In this document: piece by piece, positions 6,733 to 14,929 of the stretch
Numbering within the stretch: the first letter of the stretch is position 1
How the letters are laid out: every line of letters begins with the position of its first letter
DNA from: a bacterium
GTDB lineage: Bacteria > Bacillota > Clostridia > Lachnospirales > Lachnospiraceae
Assembly (NCBI GenBank): GCA_023663725.1
Contig: JAMPGX010000024.1
Span: 1-42,504 of the forward strand
Direction of reading: 5' to 3'
DNA: 42,504 bases
Program-made: the position numbers and the translations under genes
The notes under the pieces: generated by a model
Told to the model about the DNA's origin: nothing
Seen by the model: only the letters and a program-made list of their open reading frames with translations
Database searches by the model: none

Positions 6733-7032
6733 ATGCTTAGAATGTCAGTGGCAACAGAGGAATACTTGATGATCGGCGAGGATATCAAGCTGGTGTTCCT
6801 GGGAGGAACGGGGAAACATCTGAGAATTATGATCGATGCGCCCAAGGAGGTCAACATCGTCAGAAGCACGGTTCTGGAGAAAAATATCACCGACCCTGCA
6901 GAAAAGGCGAGGCTCCCGAAATATCATCGGGAGGAGGAGCATCCAGAGAAATACAGGAAGAAAAATATTTCCATTGTGAGAAATACGGAGGCGTTTACCC
7001 TTGAGGAAGGACGCCAGACAGCAAAGTGGTAA
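6733..7032 (+). CDS. csrA: CsrA-family RNA-binding translational regulator, flagellin-linked copy 2
   Basis: A 99-aa protein whose predicted sequence is the same as copy 1; only scattered silent differences are seen in the DNA. It has the CsrA core (IGEDIKLVFLGG, IMIDAPKEVNIVR) plus the same basic C-terminal extension. The start follows GGGAGGTAGAAGG. As in unit 1, it stands between the right inversion site and the flagellin leader. When the switch is ON, the same mRNA should carry both the repressor and its flagellin target. Strong sequence conservation of two copies argues for recent duplication or gene conversion. Confidence 0.88.
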   Translation: MLRMSVATEEYLMIGEDIKLVFLGGTGKHLRIMIDAPKEVNIVRSTVLEKNITDPAEKARLPKYHREEEHPEKYRKKNISIVRNTEAFTLEEGRQTAKW

Positions 7033-7211
7033 TACTCGCTGCTAACCTAGGGGCGGCGACTATTATATACCGGCAGTCCGGTGGGCGTATTGCCAAGAAT
7101 GAAAGATATGTCCGCCAGGATGCAGGGAGAACCCGAAGAGGTTCGAGTAACCAATCATATGGCAATACCGGGTAAACGGATGTACTCGGTCACAAACAAG
7201 GAGGTAAAATC
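7033..7211 (+). promoter_or_regulatory. structured flagellin mRNA leader 2 with two candidate CsrA sites
   Basis: I find no difference from leader 1 over 179 nt. The candidate CsrA hairpin is at 7167-7190 and the Shine-Dalgarno site ACAAGGAGGT at 7196-7205. Complete conservation of a non-coding stretch, while the central coding parts of the flagellins diverge, argues for selection on leader structure or for gene conversion. Confidence 0.75.
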
Positions 7212-8645
7212 ATGGTAGTACAACACAATTTAAGAGCAATGAATTCCAACAGGATGCTGGGGCTGACATCCTCATCTCAATCCAAGTCCACCGAGAAGCT
7301 GTCTTCCGGCTACAAGATCAACCGCGCGGCTGACGATGCTGCAGGGCTGGCTATCAGCGAGAAGATGAGACGGCAGATCAGAGGTCTGACCCAGGCGTCC
7401 GCCAATGCGCAGGACGGTATCAGCGCAGTGCAGACCGCAGAGGGCGCTCTGACCGAAGTGCACGATATGCTGCAGAGAATGAACGAGCTGGCAACCAAGT
7501 CTGCCAACGGAACTAACTCTCAGGAGGAGCGCGATTATATCCAGAGTGAAGTTGACGCTTTGATCGACGAGATCGACCGTGTCGCCGAAACCACCAAGTT
7601 CAACGAGATATATTTGCTCAAAGGCGAGGGCACAAAAGAGGCGACATTTACCACAAAGATTGAGGCGGTAGAGGGTTCCGATCTTACGGTGACGTACAAA
7701 AAGGGATATGGTACAGACAGTGGTATTGAGTTTAAAACGGGCAAAGCGGACAGCGATATCGCAGGCCTAGGCAATACTAATGGCGGTATTTATGTTGCTG
7801 GTTCCGACACTGCGATTAAAACATTGGCCGATCTGAAACAGCATCTGGAAGTAGATAAGGCTGGAAACGTTAAAGTTAAAGACGGCATCCAGTTCTATAA
7901 GGAGGCGGCTAGCACAACTACAGAGTGGGGAGCCCAGAAAACGGCGGTGGCAGAGGCGGATATAACAAATCTGTTGCAGCCTGGCAGCACAAAGCTCTCG
8001 TCGAAAAACGACGGAACTGTTCTCGTGAATGAAGAAGATCTCAAAAACAGTTTTGACGAGGACGGCACTTATACCAGCAAGTTATACTATAAGAATGGCT
8101 CAGGCGCATGGACGGAGATCGGCGGCGACCGAATCAAGGAGTTTGTTGACGTCAAGGCCAAGGTAGAAGAGGTGGAGGCTTCGGAAGAGACCGAAACCAA
8201 ACAGGTGACAGGCGACCTGAAGTTCAACCTCCATGTGGGCGCAGAGGGCAACAGCGATAACAAGATTGAAGTTGTGATTGAGGCTATGAGCGCGGAAGGT
8301 ATTGGTATTGACAGTCTCAGATCCAAGGAAGGGCAGGAGCATTCGGGCGGCGTGAGCAGTGAGAACTCCGCCACTGCATCCATCGAGACCATCAAGGCTG
8401 CCATTAAGAAGGTTTCTCAGCAGCGTTCCGATCTTGGCGCCGTGCAGAACCGCTTAGAGCACACCATCAACAATCTGGACAACGTTGTGGAGAACACCAC
8501 TGCGGCAGAAAGCCGGATTCGCGATACCGATATGGCTACCGAGATGGTCAGATACTCCAACAACAACATCTTGGCCCAGGCAGGTCAGGCGATGCTGGCC
8601 CAGTCCAATCAGGCCAATCAGGGCGTACTGTCCCTGCTCCAGTAG
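7212..8645 (+). CDS. fliC: flagellin 2 (477 aa)
   Basis: A flagellin with conserved D0/D1 ends almost identical to flagellin 1 (MVVQHNLRAMNSNR start, LQRMNELATKSANG, QSNQANQGVLSLLQ end). The central domain (about 145-385) is shorter and unrelated. The filament surface would therefore differ antigenically depending on which copy is expressed, while assembly and secretion signals stay constant. The start follows AAGGAGGTAAAATC. Predicted silent in the orientation shown, because its sigma-28 promoter at 4693-4719 faces away. The chain csrA-leader-flagellin should be one transcript. Confidence 0.95.
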   Translation: MVVQHNLRAMNSNRMLGLTSSSQSKSTEKLSSGYKINRAADDAAGLAISEKMRRQIRGLTQASANAQDGISAVQTAEGALTEVHDMLQRMNELATKSANGTNSQEERDYIQSEVDALIDEIDRVAETTKFNEIYLLKGEGTKEATFTTKIEAVEGSDLTVTYKKGYGTDSGIEFKTGKADSDIAGLGNTNGGIYVAGSDTAIKTLADLKQHLEVDKAGNVKVKDGIQFYKEAASTTTEWGAQKTAVAEADITNLLQPGSTKLSSKNDGTVLVNEEDLKNSFDEDGTYTSKLYYKNGSGAWTEIGGDRIKEFVDVKAKVEEVEASEETETKQVTGDLKFNLHVGAEGNSDNKIEVVIEAMSAEGIGIDSLRSKEGQEHSGGVSSENSATASIETIKAAIKKVSQQRSDLGAVQNRLEHTINNLDNVVENTTAAESRIRDTDMATEMVRYSNNNILAQAGQAMLAQSNQANQGVLSLLQ

Positions 8646-8695
8646 GGTTCATTGTAGTGCTACCGACAGTAGAAATACTCATGCTGTCACAAAAG

Positions 8696-8757
8696 AAAAG
8701 GAGCTGTTGCAAAATGGACGAGTAATCGTCTGTGGAGCAGCAGCTCCCTCTTTTCGC
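8696..8757 (+). terminator. probable terminator after flagellin 2
   Basis: An inverted repeat, AAAAGGAGCTGTTGC with GCAGCAGCTCC followed by CTCTTTT, about 50 bp past the flagellin stop. The 25-nt loop and the interrupted T-run make it weaker than the flagellin 1 terminator. The stretch 8646-8788 holds nothing else I can identify. Confidence 0.5.
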
Positions 8758-8794
8758 CATAGAAAATCCCATAGAAAATTTCCTATTTTTTCTC

Positions 8795-8823
8795 TTGCAC
8801 ATTTACTCCTTATATGCTACGAT
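8795..8823 (+). promoter_or_regulatory. sigma-A promoter of rpn 2
   Basis: TTGCAC (8795-8800), a 17-bp spacer and TACGAT (8818-8823), at the same relative position as in rpn 1. The following leader to 8981 is almost identical to that of rpn 1, including the alternative hairpins around the Shine-Dalgarno. Confidence 0.58.
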
Positions 8824-8981
8824 ACTCTCAAAGCATATATTCTTTTTAGTTTGGCAGAGTCATTCTCTATTCAGAACATCAGAAAATCTATGCTTTACAT
8901 TCAAAAAAGGACAATTGAAAAGGGGCAGGAGATTTTCAGATATTCTGATTATCTCCTGCGGACAGAAGCAGGAGGTATGAA

Positions 8982-10022
8982 ATGCACAGACAGGTAGAAG
9001 ATACCTACTTATCCCAGGCAGTTGTGGCTGCAGGGACTACCGCCGCCTATGACGCCAATGTAAAATTTCTGCTGGCGGACAAGCAGATATTGGCAAGGAT
9101 CTTGAAATATACCATTCGGGAATGCAGAGATATGGAGGTCACGGATATTATTTCTTGCATAGGCGATGATATCGAGGTGGCGTCAGTAGCGCTGGCCCCA
9201 GGGCTGAGCAATCTGGGGCGGGTCAAGGAGGATAAAGAAGAGGACAATGTTCCAGGGGAGGGCGCGATATATTATGATATCCGTTTCAACGCATATCTTG
9301 GACGGTCGAAAACAAAGTTTCTGATCAATCTGGAGGCGCAAAAGCTGACGGGCCATAGCGCATTGGGATATCATCTGGAGAACCGGATTGTATATTATTT
9401 GGCAAGGATGGTCTCGGCCCAGAAGAATACGGAATTCTGTCATTCGGATTATGACAGTCTGAAGAACGTGCGCAGTATTTGGATATGCATGGACAGCGGG
9501 GAAAAGGGCGACTCGATAGAGGAGATCAATCTGGAGCGGAAGACCGTGTACGGGGATGACGATAACGCCCACAGCGTGAAACTGATGCAGGGCATCATCA
9601 TCAATATACGCAGTACATCTGGAGAGAAGCCATCCAAGAATCGCCTGATTGCCATGCTGGAGGTATTGCTGTCAGAGATGAATGTGCAAGATAAGAAGGA
9701 TATCTTGGAGAAAGAGTATGGAATGATCATGCAGGTAGAGACCGAAGGGAGGATGCAGTCTATGTGTAATTTATCGGAGGTATTTATTGAGAAGGGTATT
9801 CTGCGGGGAATGAAGCAGGGTATGCAACAGGGAATCTTGGAGTTGCTGGAGGATTTGGGTGTTATTCCAGAGGACATATTTTCTGTCATTCAGCAGGAAC
9901 AGGACATGGATACCCTCCGCATATGGCACAAGGCGGCAGCCAGAGCGGAGAGTATGGATGCCTTTAGGGAGAAAATACACTGTGCGGAAAAGGAAAATCT
10001 AATTGTCAGTCAGTATACATAG
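8982..10022 (+). CDS. Rpn/PD-(D/E)XK family nuclease (putative transposase), copy 2
   Basis: A 346-aa close duplicate of rpn 1 with the same nuclease motifs (YYDIRFNAYL, FLINLEAQK). The main differences are in the C-terminal part, where KGILRGMKQGMQQGILELL replaces the corresponding stretch, and in a short extra tail. Gln/Gly/Met-rich repeats like this before ILELLE are typical of the variable C-terminal end of Rpn proteins. The start follows AGCAGGAGGT. It lies downstream of flagellin 2 and outside the inverted sites found here. Together with rpn 1 it suggests that the promoter-leader-rpn block was copied as a unit. Confidence 0.82.
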   Translation: MHRQVEDTYLSQAVVAAGTTAAYDANVKFLLADKQILARILKYTIRECRDMEVTDIISCIGDDIEVASVALAPGLSNLGRVKEDKEEDNVPGEGAIYYDIRFNAYLGRSKTKFLINLEAQKLTGHSALGYHLENRIVYYLARMVSAQKNTEFCHSDYDSLKNVRSIWICMDSGEKGDSIEEINLERKTVYGDDDNAHSVKLMQGIIINIRSTSGEKPSKNRLIAMLEVLLSEMNVQDKKDILEKEYGMIMQVETEGRMQSMCNLSEVFIEKGILRGMKQGMQQGILELLEDLGVIPEDIFSVIQQEQDMDTLRIWHKAAARAESMDAFREKIHCAEKENLIVSQYT

Positions 10023-10066
10023 ATTCGCGGCAGCAAGCAATCCACAGAGAAGGAGGGTCACAGCAC

Positions 10067-11812
10067 ATGGAAAAAATGCAAAACAGACACATCGCAGAGA
10101 GGCAGCGCAGCACCAGCTACAGGAACTTCAACGTGGGCATATATTGTCCGGTCCACAATGTGAACAGCATCACAGATCTGGAGGAGTTTGACAGGAAATT
10201 CCGGCATCTCTCCGATCATGTGAAGGTCGGCCGCGCGTACATTGAGTGCTACAGGGGCATGGAATGGGCGGACAGGGAACAGCTTTTGAAGGTGAAGGGA
10301 TATTTCGAGAGCAAGGGGATCGCCACCTCGGGCGGCATCACGACCTGCGCAGGCGGTGCCAATGAGGAGGGCTTTATCTCCCTGTGTTATTCCAGACCGG
10401 AGGGGAGAGATATCTTACAAAAGGCGGTAAGGCTGAGCGCGGAGGTTTTTGACGAGCTGATACTGGATGATTTCTACTTTATGAATTGCAGATGTCGGGA
10501 CTGCATCGCCCAGAAGGGCGACCGCACATGGGCGCAGTTCCGCCTTGACCAGAAGAGGCAGATCACGGATGAGATCGTGATGAAGACGGCCAAGGAGGTC
10601 AATCCCGATATGAATGTCATCGTCAAATTCCCTCAGTGGTACGAGGTGTTTAACGAGACAGGCTATGATCTGCGGATGGAGCCGGCTTTGTTTGATGCGA
10701 TCTATACCGGCACGGAGACCAGAAATCCCACCTACGCTGCGCAGCACCTGCCGAAGTACCTGAGTTACTTCGTCATGCGCTATCTGGAGAGCGCGGCGCA
10801 GGGCAGAAACCTGGGCGGCTGGTTTGATCCCTATGAGTGTACCTACAATCTCACCTCCTATCTGGAGCAGGGCTATCTGACCCTGTTTGCCAAGGCCAGG
10901 GAAGTGATGCTGTTCTGCCTCGGCTCTCTGATCGAGGACTCCTCGCTGCGGCTGTTTGCTCCGGCGGTGGGCGAGCTGTTTGCGGAGGTGGACGCGTATC
11001 TGGGGCGGCTCGGCAATCCCAGAGGAGTGGCGGCCTACAGGCCCGCCTGTGCCAGAGGGGAGGACAATCTGCACAACTATCTGGGGATGTGCGGCATTCC
11101 GTTTGAGCCCTGTATCGATTATCCAGAGCAGGAGAAGGTGATCTTTCTTGCTCAGGGGGCGGCGGATGATCCTCAGATCGTGGAAAAGATGAAAAAGAGT
11201 ATGCTGGAAGGGGCCTATATCGTGGTAACCAGCGGATTTGTCAGCAAGCTGGGAGACGCGTTCGGAGAGTTTGTGAATGTGAAATACTCGCCCAGAAAGG
11301 CGCTGGTCAGTGAATATGCGGATACCCGAGACAACGGTGTGACCGTGAGCGGCAAATATGTTGGAACGAAGCCAATCCTGATTCCTCAGCTTGACTACTG
11401 CACCAACGACGTATGGGAGCTGGCGGCGGCCTATGGGACGGACAACAATTTTCCTATCGCGCTCCGCTGCTCCTACGGGGCGGGAAAGATCAGCGTTATC
11501 ACGATTCCTGACGATATGGGCGACTTATACCATTATCCCGTTCAGGTGCTCAATGTAATCCGGCGGCTGCTCATGAGAGAGATGCCTGTTACGATCGACG
11601 GACCGGCGAAGGTACAGCTCTTTGTCTACGACAACGATACGGTGATTGTACGCTCCGATCTGCCCTATACCGAGCAGGTGACCCTGAGGCTGGCGGACGG
11701 TATCAAAGGGGTGAAGGAGCTCGTAAAAGGTTTCAGTTTCCCCGTATCGGACGGAAAACTGCATCTGTCTATGGCGTCGGGGATAAACTATGTGCTGGAG
11801 TTGGTGAAATAG
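10067..11812 (+). CDS. uncharacterised 581-aa protein, possibly glycoside-hydrolase-like
   Basis: Not recognised with confidence. The first 300 residues read like a TIM-barrel hydrolase: NVGIYCPVHNV, a GIATSGGITTCAGG turn, then LILDDFYFMNCRCRDC, with a paired Asp and three Cys in a possible active or metal site. Around residues 330-470 the pattern (KVIFLAQGAADDP, GAYIVVTSGFVSKLGD) resembles the class-I-amidotransferase-like domain of GH42-type enzymes. The C-terminal part is beta-rich. There is no signal peptide or membrane helix, so it is probably cytoplasmic. The start follows AGGAGGG at 10051-10057. It is 44 bp after rpn 2 and may be read through from it. The function is a guess only. Confidence 0.6.
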   Translation: MEKMQNRHIAERQRSTSYRNFNVGIYCPVHNVNSITDLEEFDRKFRHLSDHVKVGRAYIECYRGMEWADREQLLKVKGYFESKGIATSGGITTCAGGANEEGFISLCYSRPEGRDILQKAVRLSAEVFDELILDDFYFMNCRCRDCIAQKGDRTWAQFRLDQKRQITDEIVMKTAKEVNPDMNVIVKFPQWYEVFNETGYDLRMEPALFDAIYTGTETRNPTYAAQHLPKYLSYFVMRYLESAAQGRNLGGWFDPYECTYNLTSYLEQGYLTLFAKAREVMLFCLGSLIEDSSLRLFAPAVGELFAEVDAYLGRLGNPRGVAAYRPACARGEDNLHNYLGMCGIPFEPCIDYPEQEKVIFLAQGAADDPQIVEKMKKSMLEGAYIVVTSGFVSKLGDAFGEFVNVKYSPRKALVSEYADTRDNGVTVSGKYVGTKPILIPQLDYCTNDVWELAAAYGTDNNFPIALRCSYGAGKISVITIPDDMGDLYHYPVQVLNVIRRLLMREMPVTIDGPAKVQLFVYDNDTVIVRSDLPYTEQVTLRLADGIKGVKELVKGFSFPVSDGKLHLSMASGINYVLELVK

Positions 11813-11848
11813 CGTATTTAAGCCAAATACCGCGAGGGAGGGCTGGCT

Positions 11849-12826
11849 TCAGGCCGGCCCGCTCCCGCCATCGCCACATTCCTCCGAACAGGCCAGCGTT
11901 TGCCGCTGAATATGAAAGTCCTTTCGCGGGTGCTTGGACGACAGGATATCCCTCTGCTTCGCCATGGTCACATGGGTATAGACCTCAGTGATGTTGATGG
12001 AGCTATGCCCCAGCATCTCCTGAATGTAACGGATATCCACATCCGCTTCTAGCAGGCTGGTGGCAAAGGTGTGCCGGAACATATGCGGGGTGATATGCTG
12101 GTCGATCGCAGCGAGGGAGGCATACTTATTGATCATCCTGCGCACAGACTGGTCTGATAGCGCCCGTCCCGACTGATTGACGAAAAAGTGATTACAATCC
12201 AGCATTTTCTGTCCAAATGTGTTCTTGTATGTGATCAGCATGCGGATGACATCATCATTGCCAATCTGTATTTTCCGCTCCTTGGAGCCTTTCCCGTAGA
12301 TCAATATGTAGTTATCGCAGAGATTGACATCGCTGATTTTCAGCGCGCATAATTCGGAGATACGCATTCCCGTGGCGAAGAGCAGTTCTATGACCGCTAT
12401 GTCCCGAAGCGTACTGTTGCGCTGGTAATCGGTCTCGGCTGTCTCGTGCTGCCTGTAGATCGTGGACAGAAAGGTCTCTACCGTGTGAAGTGGAATCGTC
12501 CTGGGGAGGATGACGGGCTCCCGAAACCGTATATGCATCCGGCTAAACGGGTTCCGGTCGAGCAGCTCCCTGTATTCAAAATAATGAAAGAGCGCCTTGA
12601 TGGACGCAATCTTCCGCTTTACAGTCTTGGGCTTATATTTCTGATGCAGGCCCGCGATATAGTTTTCGAGCAGAGCGGGGGTTACGGCCTCGATACCGCT
12701 GACGGGGATGCTGGCCAGAAATTGTGTCAGGTCGATTCGATAGGCTTTTAACGTTTTACCGTCCAACCTTTTCTGATATTTGCAATATTCGAGATAACGC
12801 TCAATCTGTGTCTGTAAGTTGTTCAT
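11849..12826 (-). CDS. XerC/XerD-like tyrosine recombinase
   Basis: A 325-aa full-length integrase with an N-terminal SAM-like core-binding domain (1-90, QIERYLEYCKYQKRLDGKTL) and a catalytic domain. Catalytic residues: Arg in FATGMRISELCAL, Lys in YGKGSKERKI, His-x-x-Arg in PHMFRHTFATSLL, His in LGHSSI and Tyr in TEVYTHV. It is longer than the usual 295-300 aa XerC/D because of a C-terminal tail. The start follows AGGAGG. It is clearly different from the two small recombinases and could be a chromosome-dimer resolvase or a site-specific integrase. Its promoter region contains a perfect 12-bp inverted repeat and two direct repeats that may be its own binding sites. Confidence 0.88.
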   Translation of the reverse strand: MNNLQTQIERYLEYCKYQKRLDGKTLKAYRIDLTQFLASIPVSGIEAVTPALLENYIAGLHQKYKPKTVKRKIASIKALFHYFEYRELLDRNPFSRMHIRFREPVILPRTIPLHTVETFLSTIYRQHETAETDYQRNSTLRDIAVIELLFATGMRISELCALKISDVNLCDNYILIYGKGSKERKIQIGNDDVIRMLITYKNTFGQKMLDCNHFFVNQSGRALSDQSVRRMINKYASLAAIDQHITPHMFRHTFATSLLEADVDIRYIQEMLGHSSINITEVYTHVTMAKQRDILSSKHPRKDFHIQRQTLACSEECGDGGSGPA

Positions 12827-12840
12827 TTTGTGCCTCCTGT

Positions 12841-12901
12841 GTTTTTCCTATTAGTTTATCAGAAATAATTTTCTTTACAAATCTTTACAAATAGGAAAAA
12901 C
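12841..12901. repeat. inverted repeat and tandem direct repeats in the divergent promoter region
   Basis: A perfect 12-bp inverted repeat, GTTTTTCCTATT (12841-12852) and AATAGGAAAAAC (12890-12901), encloses two tandem 10-bp copies of CTTTACAAAT (about 12873-12892). The array overlaps the T-box promoter on the plus strand and a likely recombinase promoter on the minus strand. It could be an operator or a recombinase-binding site. Confidence 0.6.
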
Positions 12902-12912
12902 TCCTGTATAAT
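12884..12912 (+). promoter_or_regulatory. sigma-A promoter of the T-box/metG operon
   Basis: TTTACA (12884-12889), a 17-bp spacer and a perfect TATAAT (12907-12912). Transcription should begin near 12919, just before the T-box leader. Confidence 0.8.
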
Positions 12913-12918
12913 CCATTC

Positions 12919-13260
12919 CATACAGCAAACGCATTGACGAAGAGAGTACACATGCCAGCGCTTTACAGAGAGCATTCCCGCAGGTTGCTGTGGCTGAGAG
13001 GAATGGGGAGGGAAGCATGTGGAAGATGGCTTCCGAGCAGCGCACCGAACCGCGGGCTGTGGAGGGATTTGTTTCCAGGACAGTGGCGGCCAGGCTGCGA
13101 CAGGCTCCGCCTGTTATAGCGGATAGGGTTTTAGACGTTGTTTGCGACGGCTTCTAAAGACCCGATGAGGTCTCTCTCGTGAGGGAGGGATGAAGAGAAG
13201 TGGTAACACGGAACTGCGATCCGTCTTCTCATGCAATAGATGCATGAGAAGACGTTTTTT
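12919..13260 (+). promoter_or_regulatory. T-box riboswitch, probably methionine-specific
   Basis: A leader of about 340 nt with T-box landmarks. These are the AGAGAGTA start of stem I, an AGAGAGC bulge, a GGTTGCTGTGG apical region and a specifier region GGAAGATGGCTTCC with ATG at 13026-13028. The antiterminator bulge GTGGTAACACGG lies near 13200. The terminator 13222-13254 (CGTCTTCTCATGCA with its complement) is followed by T6. UGGU would pair with the ACCA end of a tRNA with A73, which fits tRNA-Met, as does the AUG specifier. Uncharged tRNA-Met should prevent termination and raise expression of the downstream gene pair including metG. Confidence 0.85.
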
Positions 13261-13362
13261 GATGTATATCCGACAGTTGTGTGGTAAGCGTATAATGGAA
13301 GATGGAAGGCAGCGCAGAAAAATAGCAAAGGATTGTCCAACGAAGTGGGAAGAGGAGGTGCC

Positions 13363-14913
13363 ATGAATAAGCGAGAAAGAATGATTAAGGGAATGGAACT
13401 TGGGGTGATCGGAATCATGCTGGTGTTTCTTACTGTGGCTAACTTATTTTTATCAGAGCCTAGGCCCTTAGGTGAGTGGGATGATTTTGCGTTGGTAACG
13501 GTCTCCCTTTTGCATGACGGTAATTTCACCGTTTCACAGGAAGATATCATATATGCCAGAGAGGTGCTGCCAGAGTGGAATTGCTATCTTGATTCCTATC
13601 GCCTGTCAGGATACTTTGCGGGCAACGGAGATGAGTTGTCATGGTATTTTCCCAGCTACAGTTTGTTGTGTCTGCCGATTATGTGGGGATTGAGACTATT
13701 GCATTTCTCAGGTACAAATACTTTTGTGATCGTTAATATCTTGCTGTTTATAAGTGCTCTGCTAGTAATCTGTTTCCACAGTACGTTCCAAGAGATAACA
13801 AAGTTGGGGCTTATCATGGCTCTGTGCGCTAATCCCGTGATTATTTATACCTGTTGGACATCGGGAGAAATATTTATTTTTTCTTTTCTGATTATGGCGC
13901 TTGTACATTGGGAGAGAAAGGAATATGGGAGGACGGCGATTTTCTTATCCGTTGCGTCCACATTAAATCCTACGGTATTGGCCGCTGGATTGATTGTGAT
14001 TCTGGAGTTTATGATAGGGGAGATACGAAAGAGAGGCATCAGGGATATTTTGCGCAGACCGGGATATATTCTGTTAGTCGCCTGCTGTTGGCTGCCTTGC
14101 TTTTTGCCCTTTGTCTGGAACCTCTGCTATGTCGGTCATATTAACATGACCGCGGCCACGGAGATGAATGTCGAGCTGCGACGGGTAGTAGGAAGGTTCT
14201 GGGCGTATTTATGGGATTTAAATTTAGGTTTTTTACCTTATTACGGCTTGTTTTTTCTGGCTTTCTGGATTATTTTGGTGATGGGGGTAATTCAGAAGAA
14301 ATGGCATATTTGCGCTATGGGAGCAGCATTTCTGGCAGTCGTTATGAGCTATTCTCTGGAGGTGCATATCAATTCGGGAATGAGTGGTCTGGCGAGATAC
14401 AGCGCATGGTCGGGAACGATTATGCTTATGATGGTTTTTGCGTATTTTGATCGATTTAGAGGACAGACATTGCGAAATATCACAGCGCTGGGGACAATTG
14501 CTGCCGTTGCTGGAAACGGAGGGATGGTGTTGATGATAATGGCATCCAATCCAATCGGATATTTGGAGATGACTCCCCTTGCCGCATGGACGTTGGATCA
14601 TGTGCCGGCCCTATACAACCCGCTGCCAGATATTTTCAACGCGCGAACTAATCACTTGGATCAGGTTGTATATGAACAGAACCTTCCAATTGTATATTGC
14701 AATGGGCAGAACGAGATTCGAAAAATATTACTGAGACCAGAATATTGCGATAGAGTATTAGAGATGGTGACATGTGATGGCGAGGTATATGAATGGCTTG
14801 AAGAGGAGCTTGCTGTCATAAAGACGGGTGGCAGGGAGAGATATTTATCTGTGACCGACAGGTATCCTATGTACTATCGATCGTCAGGAAATGAAACAGG
14901 CAGTTCTCAATAA
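13363..14913 (+). CDS. polytopic membrane protein, GT-C glycosyltransferase-like
   Basis: A 516-aa protein with about 10-12 predicted membrane helices, starting with a helix after MNKRERMIKGMELGVIG. It has an early acidic extracellular loop after helix 1 (PLGEWDDFALV), where GT-C lipid-linked-sugar glycosyltransferases carry their catalytic Asp/Glu. A soluble C-terminal tail of about 90 aa follows. The family match is by topology only. The start at 13363 is chosen from AGAGGAGGTGCC. It sits between the Met T-box and metG with only 16 bp to metG, so it should respond to methionine starvation. It is more AT-rich than metG, suggesting later insertion into the metG transcription unit. Confidence 0.65.
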   Translation: MNKRERMIKGMELGVIGIMLVFLTVANLFLSEPRPLGEWDDFALVTVSLLHDGNFTVSQEDIIYAREVLPEWNCYLDSYRLSGYFAGNGDELSWYFPSYSLLCLPIMWGLRLLHFSGTNTFVIVNILLFISALLVICFHSTFQEITKLGLIMALCANPVIIYTCWTSGEIFIFSFLIMALVHWERKEYGRTAIFLSVASTLNPTVLAAGLIVILEFMIGEIRKRGIRDILRRPGYILLVACCWLPCFLPFVWNLCYVGHINMTAATEMNVELRRVVGRFWAYLWDLNLGFLPYYGLFFLAFWIILVMGVIQKKWHICAMGAAFLAVVMSYSLEVHINSGMSGLARYSAWSGTIMLMMVFAYFDRFRGQTLRNITALGTIAAVAGNGGMVLMIMASNPIGYLEMTPLAAWTLDHVPALYNPLPDIFNARTNHLDQVVYEQNLPIVYCNGQNEIRKILLRPEYCDRVLEMVTCDGEVYEWLEEELAVIKTGGRERYLSVTDRYPMYYRSSGNETGSSQ

Positions 14914-14929
14914 AGAGAGGAGGATTTTT

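Noticed and set aside
8696-8757. A third inversion site downstream of flagellin 2
   Set aside because: The arms (GGAGCTG type) do not match either site family, there is no inverted partner that I can find, and the structure fits a terminator.
12934-13119. Small open frame between the XerC/D-like gene and the membrane-protein gene
   Set aside because: The stretch is the T-box leader; conserved riboswitch motifs explain it better than a peptide.
14891-14929. N-terminal extension of MetG
   Set aside because: The canonical start with a strong GAGAGGAGG site is at 14930, and the added residues would overlap the upstream gene.
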